Assembly: GCF_026262505.1 (NCBI RefSeq)
Contig: NC_067205.1
Location: forward strand, 20,953,645 to 21,017,644
Length of the DNA: 64,000 nucleotides
From: Trichomonas vaginalis G3
Lineage: Eukaryota > Parabasalia > Trichomonadida > Trichomonadidae
Direction of reading: 5' to 3'
Shown: positions 50,599-59,241 of the stretch, in pieces
How positions within the stretch are numbered: the stretch's first letter is position 1
Layout of the letters: every line of letters begins with the position of its first letter
Translations under genes and position numbers: made by a program
The notes under the pieces: model-generated
The model's database searches: none
Seen by the model: only the letters and a program-made list of their open reading frames with translations
Told to the model about the DNA's origin: nothing

Positions 50599-50988
50599 TC
50601 AAAACGTTAAGGTTGACTGAACTGGTTGGATGTCGCCTTCACAGGTTATGTAGAACGGCTGACCCGAGAAGTGAAGGAGAGACTGAATTGCCAATTTCAT
50701 ATGGGGTAGGGGGTTCTCCTTGTTTGGTATTTTTATCCAAGGACGTTTGTTTAGGAACTTAACAAGAGCTTCTCTTTTGGCGTCCTTTATGTCGTCGTAG
50801 GCTGTCCCGTCTGGTATTTGAATTGGAATTCCAGTCGAAGTCTCGAGCTGAAGTGTAGACCTTCCAGAAATAGTGGTGAACTTGACCTTGGGCTTCATTA
50901 CCCTGCGCAAGTACTGCTTAACAACTTCATTTATCTCTATAAGGTAAATTGCCTCGTCAAATCCTTCTGGTATTCCGAGTCCTTCCAT
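50599..50988 (-). CDS. Small mixed alpha/beta protein, unknown
   Basis: A 129-residue protein starting MEGLGIPEGFDEAIYLIEINEVVKQYL, with a central strand region (KVKFTTISGRSTLQLETSTGIPIQIPDG) and a helical end. It is divergent from the proline-rich gene at 51217; the 228 bases between them hold a repeat array. Confidence 0.5.
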   Translation of the reverse strand: MEGLGIPEGFDEAIYLIEINEVVKQYLRRVMKPKVKFTTISGRSTLQLETSTGIPIQIPDGTAYDDIKDAKREALVKFLNKRPWIKIPNKENPLPHMKLAIQSLLHFSGQPFYITCEGDIQPVQSTLTF

Positions 50989-50999
50989 CCGACAGGAAA

Positions 51000-51205
51000 A
51001 TATTTTCCCGACAACTGGAAAAAATTTTCCCGACGACAGGAAGGACTCTTCCAGTTGTCCGTCCGTAAACCATTCAAATTTTCGAAAATTGAGAACTTTT
51101 GGTCGAACTTCAGAAAAAGTTTTTCCTTCCGACAGGAAAGGTTTTTCCTTCCGACAGGAAAGGTTTTTCCTTCCGACAGGAAAGGTTTTTCCTTCCGACG
51201 GTTAA
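51000..51205. repeat. Tandem and inverted repeats between divergent genes
   Basis: Three full and one partial copy of a 22-base unit (CCTTCCGACAGGAAAGG plus five T) run from 51125 to about 51200. Related inverted words (GGAAAATATTTTCC, CCGACGACAGGAAGG) fill 51000-51060. Each unit has a small CCTT/AAGG hairpin. The layout recalls iterons, so a replication or control region is possible but unproven. Confidence 0.75.
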
Positions 51206-51216
51206 GCCACAAACAG

Positions 51217-51789
51217 ATGTCCGACGTACCACCAACCGAGCCCATTCCCAAACCAGAGGAACCTAAAGCACCAGCCCCTGCACCTCAGTTCCAGCAAGTA
51301 CCTCCGATTTACTACCAATTTCCACCTCAAGGTTACTACCTACCACAAGGCTTCCCGAACTACCCTCCTCCTCAGCCTATGCCTTACTTCCCCAACCCTT
51401 GGTTGTTCCAGCAAGCTCCACCCCAGCAATCTCAATCTCAATCTCAATCGAAGAGAGACCAAGACTTCGAAGAAGGTCTGAACCGCTTACGCAAAGAGTA
51501 TGCCACAGCCCCGATGGAAGATGACAGGCTTTCAGTCTCTTCCCTCAAATCGACCGATTCGACTCGTACCACAGATTCGGTTCGTGACCGTGAAGACTAC
51601 CTCAAGCAGTCTGAGAGACTCTTCATCCTACAACCATTTACAGTTGGAGCTCTCAAGAACATGCGCAATTACGAAGGTCAGACACCAGCTGGAGACCGCA
51701 AAACAGACGTACTCGCAAGAGCAGTCCAACTGGTCAAGACAAAGACGGAGATAGTCGACTTCATTCTTGCAGCTTGCCCATACAAGTAA
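51217..51789 (+). CDS. Proline/glutamine-rich protein with folded C-terminus
   Basis: A 190-residue protein. Residues 5-80 are rich in P, Q, Y and F (PPIYYQFPPQGYYLPQGFPNYPPPQP), then (QS)4, then a charged linker. The last 60 residues form a helical domain (SERLFILQPFTVGALKNMRNYEGQ...TEIVDFILAACPYK). The ATG at 51217 is chosen because the upstream part of the frame runs through the repeat array. Function unknown. Confidence 0.6.
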   Translation: MSDVPPTEPIPKPEEPKAPAPAPQFQQVPPIYYQFPPQGYYLPQGFPNYPPPQPMPYFPNPWLFQQAPPQQSQSQSQSKRDQDFEEGLNRLRKEYATAPMEDDRLSVSSLKSTDSTRTTDSVRDREDYLKQSERLFILQPFTVGALKNMRNYEGQTPAGDRKTDVLARAVQLVKTKTEIVDFILAACPYK

Positions 51790-52019
51790 AAAAATAAACA
51801 ATTACGAGTTAAACTTTTTACTCTTTCTTTTTCTGAGTTGTTTAGAGCTGGTTTCTCTTGTAGGAACCTTTCGTACTCTTCCATGGTCATGTAATTGCGA
51901 ATTTGGTACGCAATTCCAGGTTCGTTGTTTTTGAACCTTACGTATGTAACGCTTCCATCCTCCTCAGGGAAGTAAGCTGCTAACATCTGACCAAGTTTTC
52001 TCGGTGACTCGGAGCTCAT
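51678..52019 (-). CDS. Small protein of the GC-richer block, 3' end uncertain
   Basis: The N-terminal 70 residues look real (MSSESPRKLGQMLAAYFPEEDGSVTYVRFKNNEPGIAYQIRNYMTMEEYERFLQEK). The frame then runs into the opposite gene and its end is doubtful. The leader AAAAAGTGACATTTTT before ATG is the block's own motif. Function unknown. Confidence 0.45.
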   Translation of the reverse strand: MSSESPRKLGQMLAAYFPEEDGSVTYVRFKNNEPGIAYQIRNYMTMEEYERFLQEKPALNNSEKERVKSLTRNCLFFYLYGQAARMKSTISVFVLTSWTALASTSVLRSPAGV

Positions 52020-52059
52020 AAAAATGTCACTTTTTAAACGTTAAGTTTTTAGTCTTATT

Positions 52060-52254
52060 TTACCCTTTGTTTACCCTTTGTTTGTCAATGTAGTATTGGA
52101 GTGCAATTTCTCCAAATTCTCTGTGTCGGAGTTCTTCAGCATTTTCCAAGGTGTGCCTGGAGAACTCAAAGAAGTTGTCAAGAACATACTGCCATGCTGC
52201 TCTTCTGAGTTCGTCGGTATTTTGGAAGTGTTGCACCTTCGAGTCTTCGGACAT
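52060..52254 (-). CDS. Small helical protein, unknown
   Basis: A 64-residue helical protein (DELRRAAWQYVLDNFFEFSRHTLENAEELRHREFGEIALQYYIDK). The leader AAAAAGTGTCATTTTTTC before ATG is shared with the genes starting at 48953 and 52019. Function unknown. Confidence 0.55.
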   Translation of the reverse strand: MSEDSKVQHFQNTDELRRAAWQYVLDNFFEFSRHTLENAEELRHREFGEIALQYYIDKQRVNKG

Positions 52255-52297
52255 GAAAAAATGACACTTTTTCTATTAAACCGTTTTGGCATTTCTC

Positions 52298-52477
52298 ATG
52301 AGTGAGTATAGTTCTGCCGAACCATTGGAAGAGAAGAAGTACCCTTGCTGGCAAAAGACAAAAATAGTTGCCTTAGTTGTCATTGCAATTGTACTCGTAA
52401 TTGAATTCATTGTACTTCTCTTCACGTACATAAAACTCAAGGACGGCATATGCTTTAAGAAGCTACCATCTTACTAA
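52298..52477 (+). CDS. Small single-pass membrane protein
   Basis: A 59-residue protein with a polar N-terminus (MSEYSSAEPLEEKKYPCWQ), one membrane segment (IVALVVIAIVLVIEFIVLLF) and a short basic tail. The ATG at 52298 is used; no ATG precedes it in frame. A membrane protein in a virus-like element could act in entry or exit, but the role is unknown. Confidence 0.6.
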   Translation: MSEYSSAEPLEEKKYPCWQKTKIVALVVIAIVLVIEFIVLLFTYIKLKDGICFKKLPSY

Positions 52478-52493
52478 GACTAAACACTTAGAT

Positions 52494-52700
52494 TTTTCAA
52501 GCTTGACTTTTTACAATTTGAACTTTGTTGCTGAATTCAGCAAAAATATATTTTAGGGTAGAAGGGTATATCTAACCTCTTTTCTAACCTCTTTTCTACC
52601 CTCTTGAATTTTCATGAAATTTACACCAAAAATATATTTTAGGGTAGAAGGGTATATCTAACCTCTTTTCTAACCTCTTTTCTACCCTCATGAATTTGTC
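52494..52700. repeat. Copy of the ATPase-gene end plus direct repeats
   Basis: Bases 52496-52529 repeat the sequence at 54063-54100, which is the 3' end of the ATPase gene. Two direct copies follow (about 52540-52615 and 52625-52695) of a unit with ATATATTTTAGGGTAGAAGG and doubled TCTAACCTCTTTTC words. Inverted copies lie at 53690-53930. Confidence 0.75.
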
Positions 52701-52772
52701 ATGAGTTTTCCCGAAATAAAAAATAAAGTTGGTTTTTTTAAAAAAATATTTTTTTATTTTTATTGTAAGAAC

Positions 52773-53387
52773 ATGTTAGCAACAACAGCACCAAACTCTT
52801 TAGTCATGAATCCTACGTCAATGTTAGTAGAGATGAAAAGCTTCATTCCTTCTTCATATACTTTCGAAACAGAAATCCAGAAGATAAAGCAGGAACTTTT
52901 AACAAGTAATTTAGACTGTAGTGCGAAAGATGAAACAAATGAACAGTATCTTTATGAAATGCAGGATATTATTGACCATTTACCCAAATTGCCTGAAATC
53001 CAACAACAAAAGCTTACTATTCCAGAATTCGATGAAATAGAAGTCAAAGCAACTGACTCAGTAGAAATAAAGAAGTTCATACGAAAGGTTAACTATGAGT
53101 TTCTTGGATTTCATTGCAACCACAAAGTCATGGACAAAGATTGCGATATGGTATATAAGAACATCTCTGACATATACAAATCTGGGGAGTTTAAGACCTA
53201 CGACAACTTTGTTTCGTTAGTTGCAAAATGTGTATGGCAGATAAGAGATAAAGATAGAAGAGGTAAGATATGGAATGAACAGATAAAACCCGCAACTTTT
53301 GAGTTAAAGAGAGCAATTGACGCCTTGGTTTTAGCAGGTAAGGTTTCAGAATATAACGCAAAAATGAACCCACAATGTTCTAAATGA
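52773..53387 (+). CDS. Helical protein of Polinton B, unknown
   Basis: A 204-residue protein starting MLATTAPNSLVMNPTSMLVEMKSF, with acidic helices and a C-terminal helical domain (WQIRDKDRRGKIWNEQIKPATFELKRAIDALVLAGKVSEYNAKM). The leader TTTTTTTATTTTTATTGTAAGAAC before ATG is that of the main element genes. It opens a short rightward row of three genes. Function unknown. Confidence 0.6.
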   Translation: MLATTAPNSLVMNPTSMLVEMKSFIPSSYTFETEIQKIKQELLTSNLDCSAKDETNEQYLYEMQDIIDHLPKLPEIQQQKLTIPEFDEIEVKATDSVEIKKFIRKVNYEFLGFHCNHKVMDKDCDMVYKNISDIYKSGEFKTYDNFVSLVAKCVWQIRDKDRRGKIWNEQIKPATFELKRAIDALVLAGKVSEYNAKMNPQCSK

Positions 53388-53482
53388 AAGCAGCAATGAG
53401 GAAATATAACTACTCCGTCAAAGAGATAGAACGTATGCGAAACGACTATGCTGACTTAAAGAGGGAGCAGAGAAACCAGTAG
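53384..53482 (+). CDS. Very small basic helical protein
   Basis: A 32-residue frame (MKAAMRKYNYSVKEIERMRN...) whose ATG overlaps the stop of the previous gene by four bases (ATGA) and which ends eight bases before the next gene. The tight packing is the only support. Confidence 0.35.
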   Translation: MKAAMRKYNYSVKEIERMRNDYADLKREQRNQ

Positions 53483-53490
53483 AGGATAAA

Positions 53491-53754
53491 ATGGACATGT
53501 TGACATTTCTAAACAAAAACTATCCAACAGCTGACGATTTCCTTCTTTCAGATGTCAAGAAGAAATATAAAGAAACTTTCGGCATTGTGAAAACATTCGA
53601 TATCCTTCGTGAAGAAATAGAAGCTACAAAACTGTTTAGAATTTCACGAATTCACAATGTTTACCATGTAAACGCTTATAAAATAACTGGGGTAGAAATG
53701 AGGGTAGAAAACGGGGTAGATATACCCTTCTACCCTAAAATATATTTTTATTGA
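53491..53754 (+). CDS. Small winged-helix-like protein
   Basis: An 87-residue protein: FLNKNYPTADDFLLSDVKKKYKETFGIVKTFDILREEIEATKLFRISRIHNVYHVNAYKI has the helix-helix-strand pattern of a small winged helix. Its last 20 codons run into one copy of the GGGTAGA repeat, so the true end may have been altered by repeat insertion. Confidence 0.5.
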   Translation: MDMLTFLNKNYPTADDFLLSDVKKKYKETFGIVKTFDILREEIEATKLFRISRIHNVYHVNAYKITGVEMRVENGVDIPFYPKIYFY

Positions 53755-53930
53755 ATTCTGAGTAAAATTCTGAGTAAATATATTTTAGGGCTTGTGTCAA
53801 ACCGTTGAGTTTTCACAAAATTTAAAAAAATAACGTTTACCATGTAAAACGTTTATAAAATAACTGGGGTAGAAATGAGGTAGAAAACGGGGTAGATATA
53901 CCCTTCTACCTAAAATATATTTTTGCTGAA
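53690..53930. repeat. Inverted copies of the GGGTAGA repeat
   Basis: Two copies (about 53688-53750 and 53866-53925) of a unit containing GGGGTAGATATACCCTTCTA and ending AAAATATATTTTT. They are inverted relative to the copies at 52540-52695, so the genes at 52773-53754 are bracketed by inverted repeats. AACGTTTACCATGTAAAACG-like sequence at 53833 also repeats the gene's own coding text from 53668. Confidence 0.75.
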
Positions 53931-54066
53931 AAAAATGACCAAATTTCATGAAATTTTCTCTAGACCGACTTTTACAGGGGTAGCCAAAACTCTATGAAAA
54001 TCGTGAAAAATAACGAGAGTATTTTGACAACTTTCAAACAAGCAGAGTAAATGAACCATTTATTTT

Positions 54067-54939
54067 TCAAGCTTGACTTTTTACAATTTGAACTTTGTTC
54101 GCGTAGATGTGAATTCTGAAAGAAGTATGAGGGTCTTGTATGACTTTGTACTTCTCCCATAGTTCATGTCTGTCAAACTTACCTGCCATGGACTCTTTCA
54201 TAAGTTCCATGAAATCGTCTTCGGACAATCCAGGGAAAAGTATGATATCAGTAAGTATTCTTTTAACATCCTTACTTAAACTCTTTGCTGTCTGTACACA
54301 AATGACAAACTGAGATGTTAAAGTGTCTGAGCTTCTTAAGAATTCGACACATATCTTGTTCTCTTTCTTTAACAAAGGATGAGAAGCAAAGTCATCTAAG
54401 ATAAGAAGACATCTGTGAGGGTAAGTCTTCCAATCGTAAGATTGCAATTTCTTCGAAATGTATTCTATCTCTTTCTGTTTGTTTCTGAAGTGTTTCTTCT
54501 CTAATATTCTCTGCATTTCCTCATTTGGTCTTTAAACTTCGAATTGACATACTCATTTATAGCATTGTACTTCAAAACTCTTCTTTTGGTACTTCTTTAT
54601 CCAATCTAACAACTCAGAGTCTTTTATACATACTAACTTAGACTTTTTTATAATATCTTTGAACGAATTGACGGTTTGGTCAAATTGACCAGAAGTACTA
54701 CAAATGACTACTAACTCATAGAATGGGTTCTTCTCATCTAGTTCTTGTGTTGTGCAGCCATTTTAAGATAAGTAAGTCTTACCCGACCCAGGTGGTGCGA
54801 TTAGACCTGTTATACCATTCTGAGCAAATAAGAACTTGTCATGTATAGGTTTTATCTGAGCATTTTCTAACTTCCTCTTGTTCTTGTTTAAAACATTCTC
54901 AAATTTCTTGTCAATGTCAGCAAACTTTTTTTCTAACAT
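54067..54939 (-). pseudogene. Packaging ATPase of Polinton B, broken
   Basis: Walker A (GLIAPPGSGKTYL) lies near 54.8 kb and Walker B (CLLILDDFAS) near 54.4 kb, followed by a sensor-type stretch (SQFVICVQTAKSL), as in FtsK/HerA-type packaging enzymes. It looks broken (about two breaks). It is divergent from the 54976 gene, with a 36-base gap. It is only distantly like the ATPase of Polinton A. Confidence 0.85.
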
Positions 54940-54975
54940 ATTTTTAGAAAAATTAAAATTTTTATCTTTTTGAAA

Positions 54976-55425
54976 ATGTCTAGCGATTTCGCTATCTATA
55001 TTCGAGACAACTTTTTGACAGCAAAACATCTGATAGACCATAAAATCTTACATAGTGTAAACAAGAAAGGTGAATTTGTTCTAAAGTTCTGTTTCTGGGA
55101 ATATGACAAGAACCATAAAACATTAAGCAGAGCAGTCTTAAAATTTGTCAATGACAGACTTGTTGACAGAGATGACGCCGATTGGAAAGATGAAGTCCAA
55201 CAAAAGTTCTTAGAATGCAAAGAAGACACATGCGCTGTTCTTGAAGATGAAATAGGAAACAGAATAGATGAGCTATTAAAGGACAAAGAACTTTTACAGA
55301 AATATGGTTCGGAGAAATTTGACATAACTCCACCAGAGAAGAAGAAGAAGAGAGAGAAGAAAGAAAAGAAAGTAGAAGAAGAGAAGAAAGAACCTGAACC
55401 AGAGAAAAAGAAATTTGACATGTAA
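54976..55425 (+). CDS. Charged protein with K/E-rich tail, unknown
   Basis: A 149-residue protein. The first 105 residues look folded (MSSDFAIYIRDNFLTAKHLIDHKILHSVNKKGEFVLKFCFWEYDKNHKTLSRAVLKFVNDR). The last 40 are lysine/glutamate-rich. The ATG at 54976 is used because it is the first in frame. It converges on the next leftward gene. Function unknown. Confidence 0.55.
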   Translation: MSSDFAIYIRDNFLTAKHLIDHKILHSVNKKGEFVLKFCFWEYDKNHKTLSRAVLKFVNDRLVDRDDADWKDEVQQKFLECKEDTCAVLEDEIGNRIDELLKDKELLQKYGSEKFDITPPEKKKKREKKEKKVEEEKKEPEPEKKKFDM

Positions 55426-55441
55426 AAATAAAATTTTATTT

Positions 55442-55861
55442 TTAGAACATTTCTGGGTCAATGTCAATGTTCTCTTCCTCTTTAGGAGCAAACACTGGCT
55501 TAGACTCTAAAATCTTTTTACCCAATTTACCTTGAACTTCAACTATCTTAGACTCATAATATTCATAGTCGTCTGCTTTCTTTGGTTCATAAGGTATAAC
55601 AAGTTTGTATGCTTTGCCTTCTTTAAGGTTTGAGAACCTTCTGTCAAAATTTTCTTTGACTGCTAACAAACCTTCTATGTCTAAGTCTTCAAATTTCGCA
55701 CCATTTTTAGTCACAATAGCAAACTTAACTGGTTCGATGTTCCAAACTTTGTCAAATGTAGACTTTTCAAAATGGTAGAAGTAAACATTCAAATATGCGA
55801 ATGGGTCTAGTTCTTCTTTGACTTCTGTCATGTACTTGTTGACTGAAATATATTTCGTCAT
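55442..55861 (-). CDS. Possible single-strand DNA-binding type protein
   Basis: A 139-residue protein with a strand-rich body (AYLNVYFYHFEKSTFDKVWNIEPVKFAIVTKNG, GKAYKLVIPYEP) and a short acidic tail ending in phenylalanine (EEENIDIDPEMF). An acidic tail ending in a hydrophobic residue is common in single-strand DNA-binding proteins, and the gene lies just downstream of the helicase. This is a weak inference. The leader TTTTTTATCCGATAGAAAAG before ATG fits the element. Confidence 0.5.
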   Translation of the reverse strand: MTKYISVNKYMTEVKEELDPFAYLNVYFYHFEKSTFDKVWNIEPVKFAIVTKNGAKFEDLDIEGLLAVKENFDRRFSNLKEGKAYKLVIPYEPKKADDYEYYESKIVEVQGKLGKKILESKPVFAPKEEENIDIDPEMF

Positions 55862-55896
55862 CTTTTCTATCGGATAAAAAAATATTTTTTTTAAAT

Positions 55897-57131
55897 TTAC
55901 TCAGAAAAATTTTTCTTTGTATATACGCCGTTCTGAACATCTAAAAGATTTTTGACATTTGCCAAGAATGTTCGTTTAGACGCTGTCATATAACCATACT
56001 CTTGGCAATATTGTTTATATTCATCGTACAATGACCTTTCATCTAAACACTCAAAGTTAGTCTCATCTATAAACAGTTCATAACACTCTTGTTTGCTTCT
56101 AACAATGTTTGTCTTTCTTCGGTATGTGGAATTTGTCTTGGATTGAACTTAGAAATATCTAATGTCATGAAATATGAGAACAAGTGGTTGTAAAAGTCAG
56201 ATGTCAAAGTTTCTGCTAAGTCGTCAAAATATTCTGTATCTTGCATATGAGAATCTGACGTTCTGACAACTACATATCTTCTGTCAGAACTTTCTAACTT
56301 CATCGGAACGGCATTGTTTGAAACCATAATGAAATTTGCAACATTTTCACAAACTCTTTGGTCTTTATATTTTCTTTCAACAACTCCAACTTTGTCTGTT
56401 ATAAGACTCTTCAAAGCATCTGAGTTCAAAACTTTTGTTGTATCTATACTTTGAAGTTCATTGCAAACTATAAGTTTCATATTCTCTATTGAGGAGTTAA
56501 ACTTGCCACAGATGTTTTCTAAGTTTGTCATATTCGGGTTCGAATAACCTTCTAACAGTTTGCACAAAATATCTGTAAAGAATGTGTTCTTACCAGTTCC
56601 TTGTTTTCCAATTATAATGAGAGCAGTTTCATTTTTAGCACTTGGATGTTGTAAGATGTTTGCAAACCAACATAAGATATACTCATAGACTCTTTCGTTT
56701 CCATTGCATATAATTTCTTTGACATGGTCTAACCAAGCTTCTATAATATTTTCTTTCCATTCTACTTGTTCATATTTATATCCAGTGAAGATAGAATAGA
56801 AGTTTGGAGATGGTGTATAGAACTTTATACCACGAACTGAAAAATCTTCAAGTTTTGACAATAAGATATCCCAAGCATCTAACATCTTCATACCAACTTG
56901 TACGACTTTTATTTTCTTAAGTTTCTGTCTACATTCTTGTTCTGAAACTATTGTCGCTCTTGGTTTGTTAAAGACAACATCCCATTCTTTCATGACATAA
57001 CATTCTGGGGCAGAGTCAACATAAATGACTAAACGTTTCAAATTCTCGACTGCTTTGTTATAGTCTCGAAATGGACACATATTTCTGAACGCTTGGAAGT
57101 CATAAAAATCTGAAACGTCTATTCTGTACAT
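55897..57131 (-). pseudogene. SF3 helicase (D5/primase-helicase type), broken near its end
   Basis: The readable part has a full SF3 ATPase core: Walker A IIGKQGTGKNTF near residue 170, Walker B KLIVCNELQS near 218 and motif C NFIMVSNN near 265, followed by the arginine region SSDRRYVVV. Such helicases unwind DNA at origins in virophages, large DNA viruses and some Polinton relatives. Polinton A shows no such gene. It looks broken (about one break). The leader TTTATTTTTATATAAAAAA before ATG fits the element. Confidence 0.85.
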
Positions 57132-57164
57132 TTTTTTATATAAAAATAAAAAAAAATATTTTTT

Positions 57165-57974
57165 TTATTCTTGAGCTATTTGTTGTTGCATTTGTTCCAT
57201 TTGTTGCATTTGTTGTTCTTGAGCTATTTGTTGTTGAAGTTGTTCTTGTAGTACAATACTTTCACCAGTTGCATCTTCCAATTCGAAACTTTCTGCCGTC
57301 ATTGACAAATACATAGGACATAAAAGTTTTACAGGAACAAAGTTTGCGTCAACTAAGGTTAAGTTTATGTTTGCTAAAGTGTTTGAGTTTACTAAAGCTG
57401 AAAACTCTGCATTCGAATGAACAATAGGCAAACCAGCAGAGAAAGTGTTGTTTATACGCATGAGTATCTTTTGGTCATAGTAGTTTCTGTCAACATTCGA
57501 ATAGCACTTTGAACCTAAGTTTGAAACAATATATAAAATAGGTGTACTTAAAGTCAATGGAACAGACATTCCTTGTATGACACCTTTTCCTGTTATAGGA
57601 AACTGTTGGTAGTAAAAACCAGAATAAGTTTTGTATTATAGCTCATATCGTTTATACTAAACTCAGTCGGACATCCAAACATAATGAAACCTGCTCTAGT
57701 TGCAGCACATGTTACATCCGTCCTTAAAGTATTAAATAAGTCAACAAAAACCTGTTGGTGGTATATCTGAGTAAGTATCTTCAAAGAAGTATTTTTTACC
57801 ATTCACAACAACAAAGTCTTCTGGTGTCAAAAGAGCAAAACAGGCTTTAGTCGTCATTGTGTTTAAGGTTAGTTTACAATATCGTCCTTGAGGACTTTGT
57901 AAGTTTGTTGTTATAGAATTATATGACTCAGGGTTTTTAGTCGTAATAGTATAAACCACTATGTCTTCTGCCAT
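57165..57974 (-). pseudogene. Candidate minor capsid (penton-like) gene, broken
   Basis: Readable parts are strand-rich, with GFIMFGCPTEFSINDMSYNTKLILVF and the end NINLTLVDANFVPVKLLCPMYLSMTAES, a pattern like single-jelly-roll penton proteins. A glutamine-rich tail with repeated QQQIAQE units follows. It looks broken (about two breaks). It sits in the leftward row near the capsid gene. The assignment is by style and place only. Confidence 0.5.
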
Positions 57975-57984
57975 TTACATATAT

Positions 57985-58215
57985 TTAAAAGTTTTTCTGA
58001 AAGTGGAGAAGAACTTCATCTAAACTTTCACATGGCGTTTCTTGAAGTTCTCTGTCTAAGAAGTTCAAATATTTTGTAAAGACATAGAACTTTCCTTTGT
58101 CTACACGAACAAACAAAACAGGGTCTTTCATATCGTTCAAAAGCGTGTAAAGTCCTTTACATGAAATAAAGTCTATATTGTTTTTCTTCAAACATCTTTC
58201 AAGAAGTTTTGACAT
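57985..58215 (-). CDS. Small protein of Polinton B, unknown
   Basis: A 76-residue mixed alpha/beta protein (MSKLLERCLKKNNIDFISCKGLYTLLND...PVLFVRVDKGKFYVFTKYLNFL). It starts six bases after the VSCCG gene stop on the same strand. Function unknown. Confidence 0.55.
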   Translation of the reverse strand: MSKLLERCLKKNNIDFISCKGLYTLLNDMKDPVLFVRVDKGKFYVFTKYLNFLDRELQETPCESLDEVLLHFQKNF

Positions 58216-58221
58216 TTTTAC

Positions 58222-58803
58222 TTAGCAAACAAACTTTAATGAAATGTTGTGGTCGTCAAATATTTTTATGACGTCTGGGAAACTATATTTTAAGTTCAAC
58301 GTTTCACCTCCTTTCATAACGTATATCTTGTCAATGACATTATATGAAACACCACAGCAACTAACGTCGGGTTCTATTTCTTTGATGTTTATATCGTCTG
58401 CCTCTGTCAAAAGTTTCAATAGTTCTTTCAAAATTTCATGAGGTGCGATGACATATGAGTTCACTTTTACAGGGTTGTGCTCAACCAAGTTTAACATTAT
58501 ACCCAAAGCTTGACAAATCTTCTCCTGAGTTTTAAGTTTGTCTTTAAGTTGTTGGTAGTCATTTCGAATATCTGCAACAGAACTTAAGTCTCTGCTAACT
58601 TCAGGGTATGTTGGTTGTTCTTTTACAGGAACTATTGTTATACCATCTTCGTCTTCGTATGGTTTCCCCACTTCAACATCTCTTTCTTTGACATTGACAA
58701 CAACACTTTGACTGTTTGTTTGAGTTGGTGAATTTAACTTCACATCTGCCATCGCCATTAAACCTTTTGAAACACTTACGCTTCTATTTTTCGGAAATGA
58801 CAT
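58222..58803 (-). CDS. Structural-type protein with a VSCCG core, Polinton B copy
   Basis: A 193-residue protein. The start at 58803 (MSFPKNRSVSVSKGL) is chosen because it follows the 18-base divergent promoter; the frame is open further upstream. The N-terminal part is disordered, a coiled helix follows (IRNDYQQLKDKLKTQEKICQALGIML), then EPDVSCCG, KIYVMKGGETLNLKYSFPDVI and NISLKF. This plan matches the Polinton A protein at 17132-17833. A virion or assembly role is inferred from its place beside the capsid genes. Confidence 0.7.
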   Translation of the reverse strand: MSFPKNRSVSVSKGLMAMADVKLNSPTQTNSQSVVVNVKERDVEVGKPYEDEDGITIVPVKEQPTYPEVSRDLSSVADIRNDYQQLKDKLKTQEKICQALGIMLNLVEHNPVKVNSYVIAPHEILKELLKLLTEADDINIKEIEPDVSCCGVSYNVIDKIYVMKGGETLNLKYSFPDVIKIFDDHNISLKFVC

Positions 58804-58821
58804 TTTACTTAGAATAAAAAG
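58804..58821. promoter_or_regulatory. Short divergent promoter
   Basis: Only 18 bases (with ACTTAGAATAAAAAG) separate the start codons of two opposite genes. The word AGAATAAAA also occurs in the divergent gap at 43052-43069. Confidence 0.55.
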
Positions 58822-59241
58822 ATGGACGTATTTGAGTATCTCTTCGAATTGAAGCAGAACAAAGTTTACACACACAAACAATACAAGTTCATTGATAGAA
58901 TAGTTCTTTATACAAACAATGGAAAATGTTATAGAATAGCAATATTTGCTGAACCAAAATATTTTCATAAAGCAAAGAAAGTTGGTATAACTGAAATGGT
59001 GAAAGTTCTTGAAGCAGACAAAAATATAACAACAAAACTGACCGATATTTCTAAAGGAAAGTTTTTAATACAATACTATGTCAAAACTGGCGTACTGTCA
59101 ATATTTGACGGAGAGAAGTCAGTTCAAGAACAACTTACTGACCTGCTGCCAAAATCTGCTCGATGGAAGCTGTCGTTATGCCAATCTGAGGAGCCCCAGC
59201 AGGTTTCATCGAACGAATCTTCAAAAGAGCATCTTCCGTGA
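58822..59241 (+). CDS. Small basic-then-polar protein, unknown
   Basis: A 139-residue protein (MDVFEYLFELKQNKVYTHKQYKFIDRIVLYTNNGKCYRIAIFAEPKYFHKAKK...). The body is strand-rich and the last 35 residues overlap the end of the capsid gene on the other strand by about 107 bases, so its true end is unsure. Function unknown. Confidence 0.5.
   Translation: MDVFEYLFELKQNKVYTHKQYKFIDRIVLYTNNGKCYRIAIFAEPKYFHKAKKVGITEMVKVLEADKNITTKLTDISKGKFLIQYYVKTGVLSIFDGEKSVQEQLTDLLPKSARWKLSLCQSEEPQQVSSNESSKEHLP

Noticed and set aside
51000-51205. CRISPR-like array
   Set aside because: The 22-base units follow each other without unique spacers and sit in a eukaryotic virus-like element.
52540-52700. Telomere-like repeats (TAACCTC / TAGGG words)
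   Set aside because: Copies are few, longer than telomere units and occur inverted inside the element; they are better seen as local repeats.
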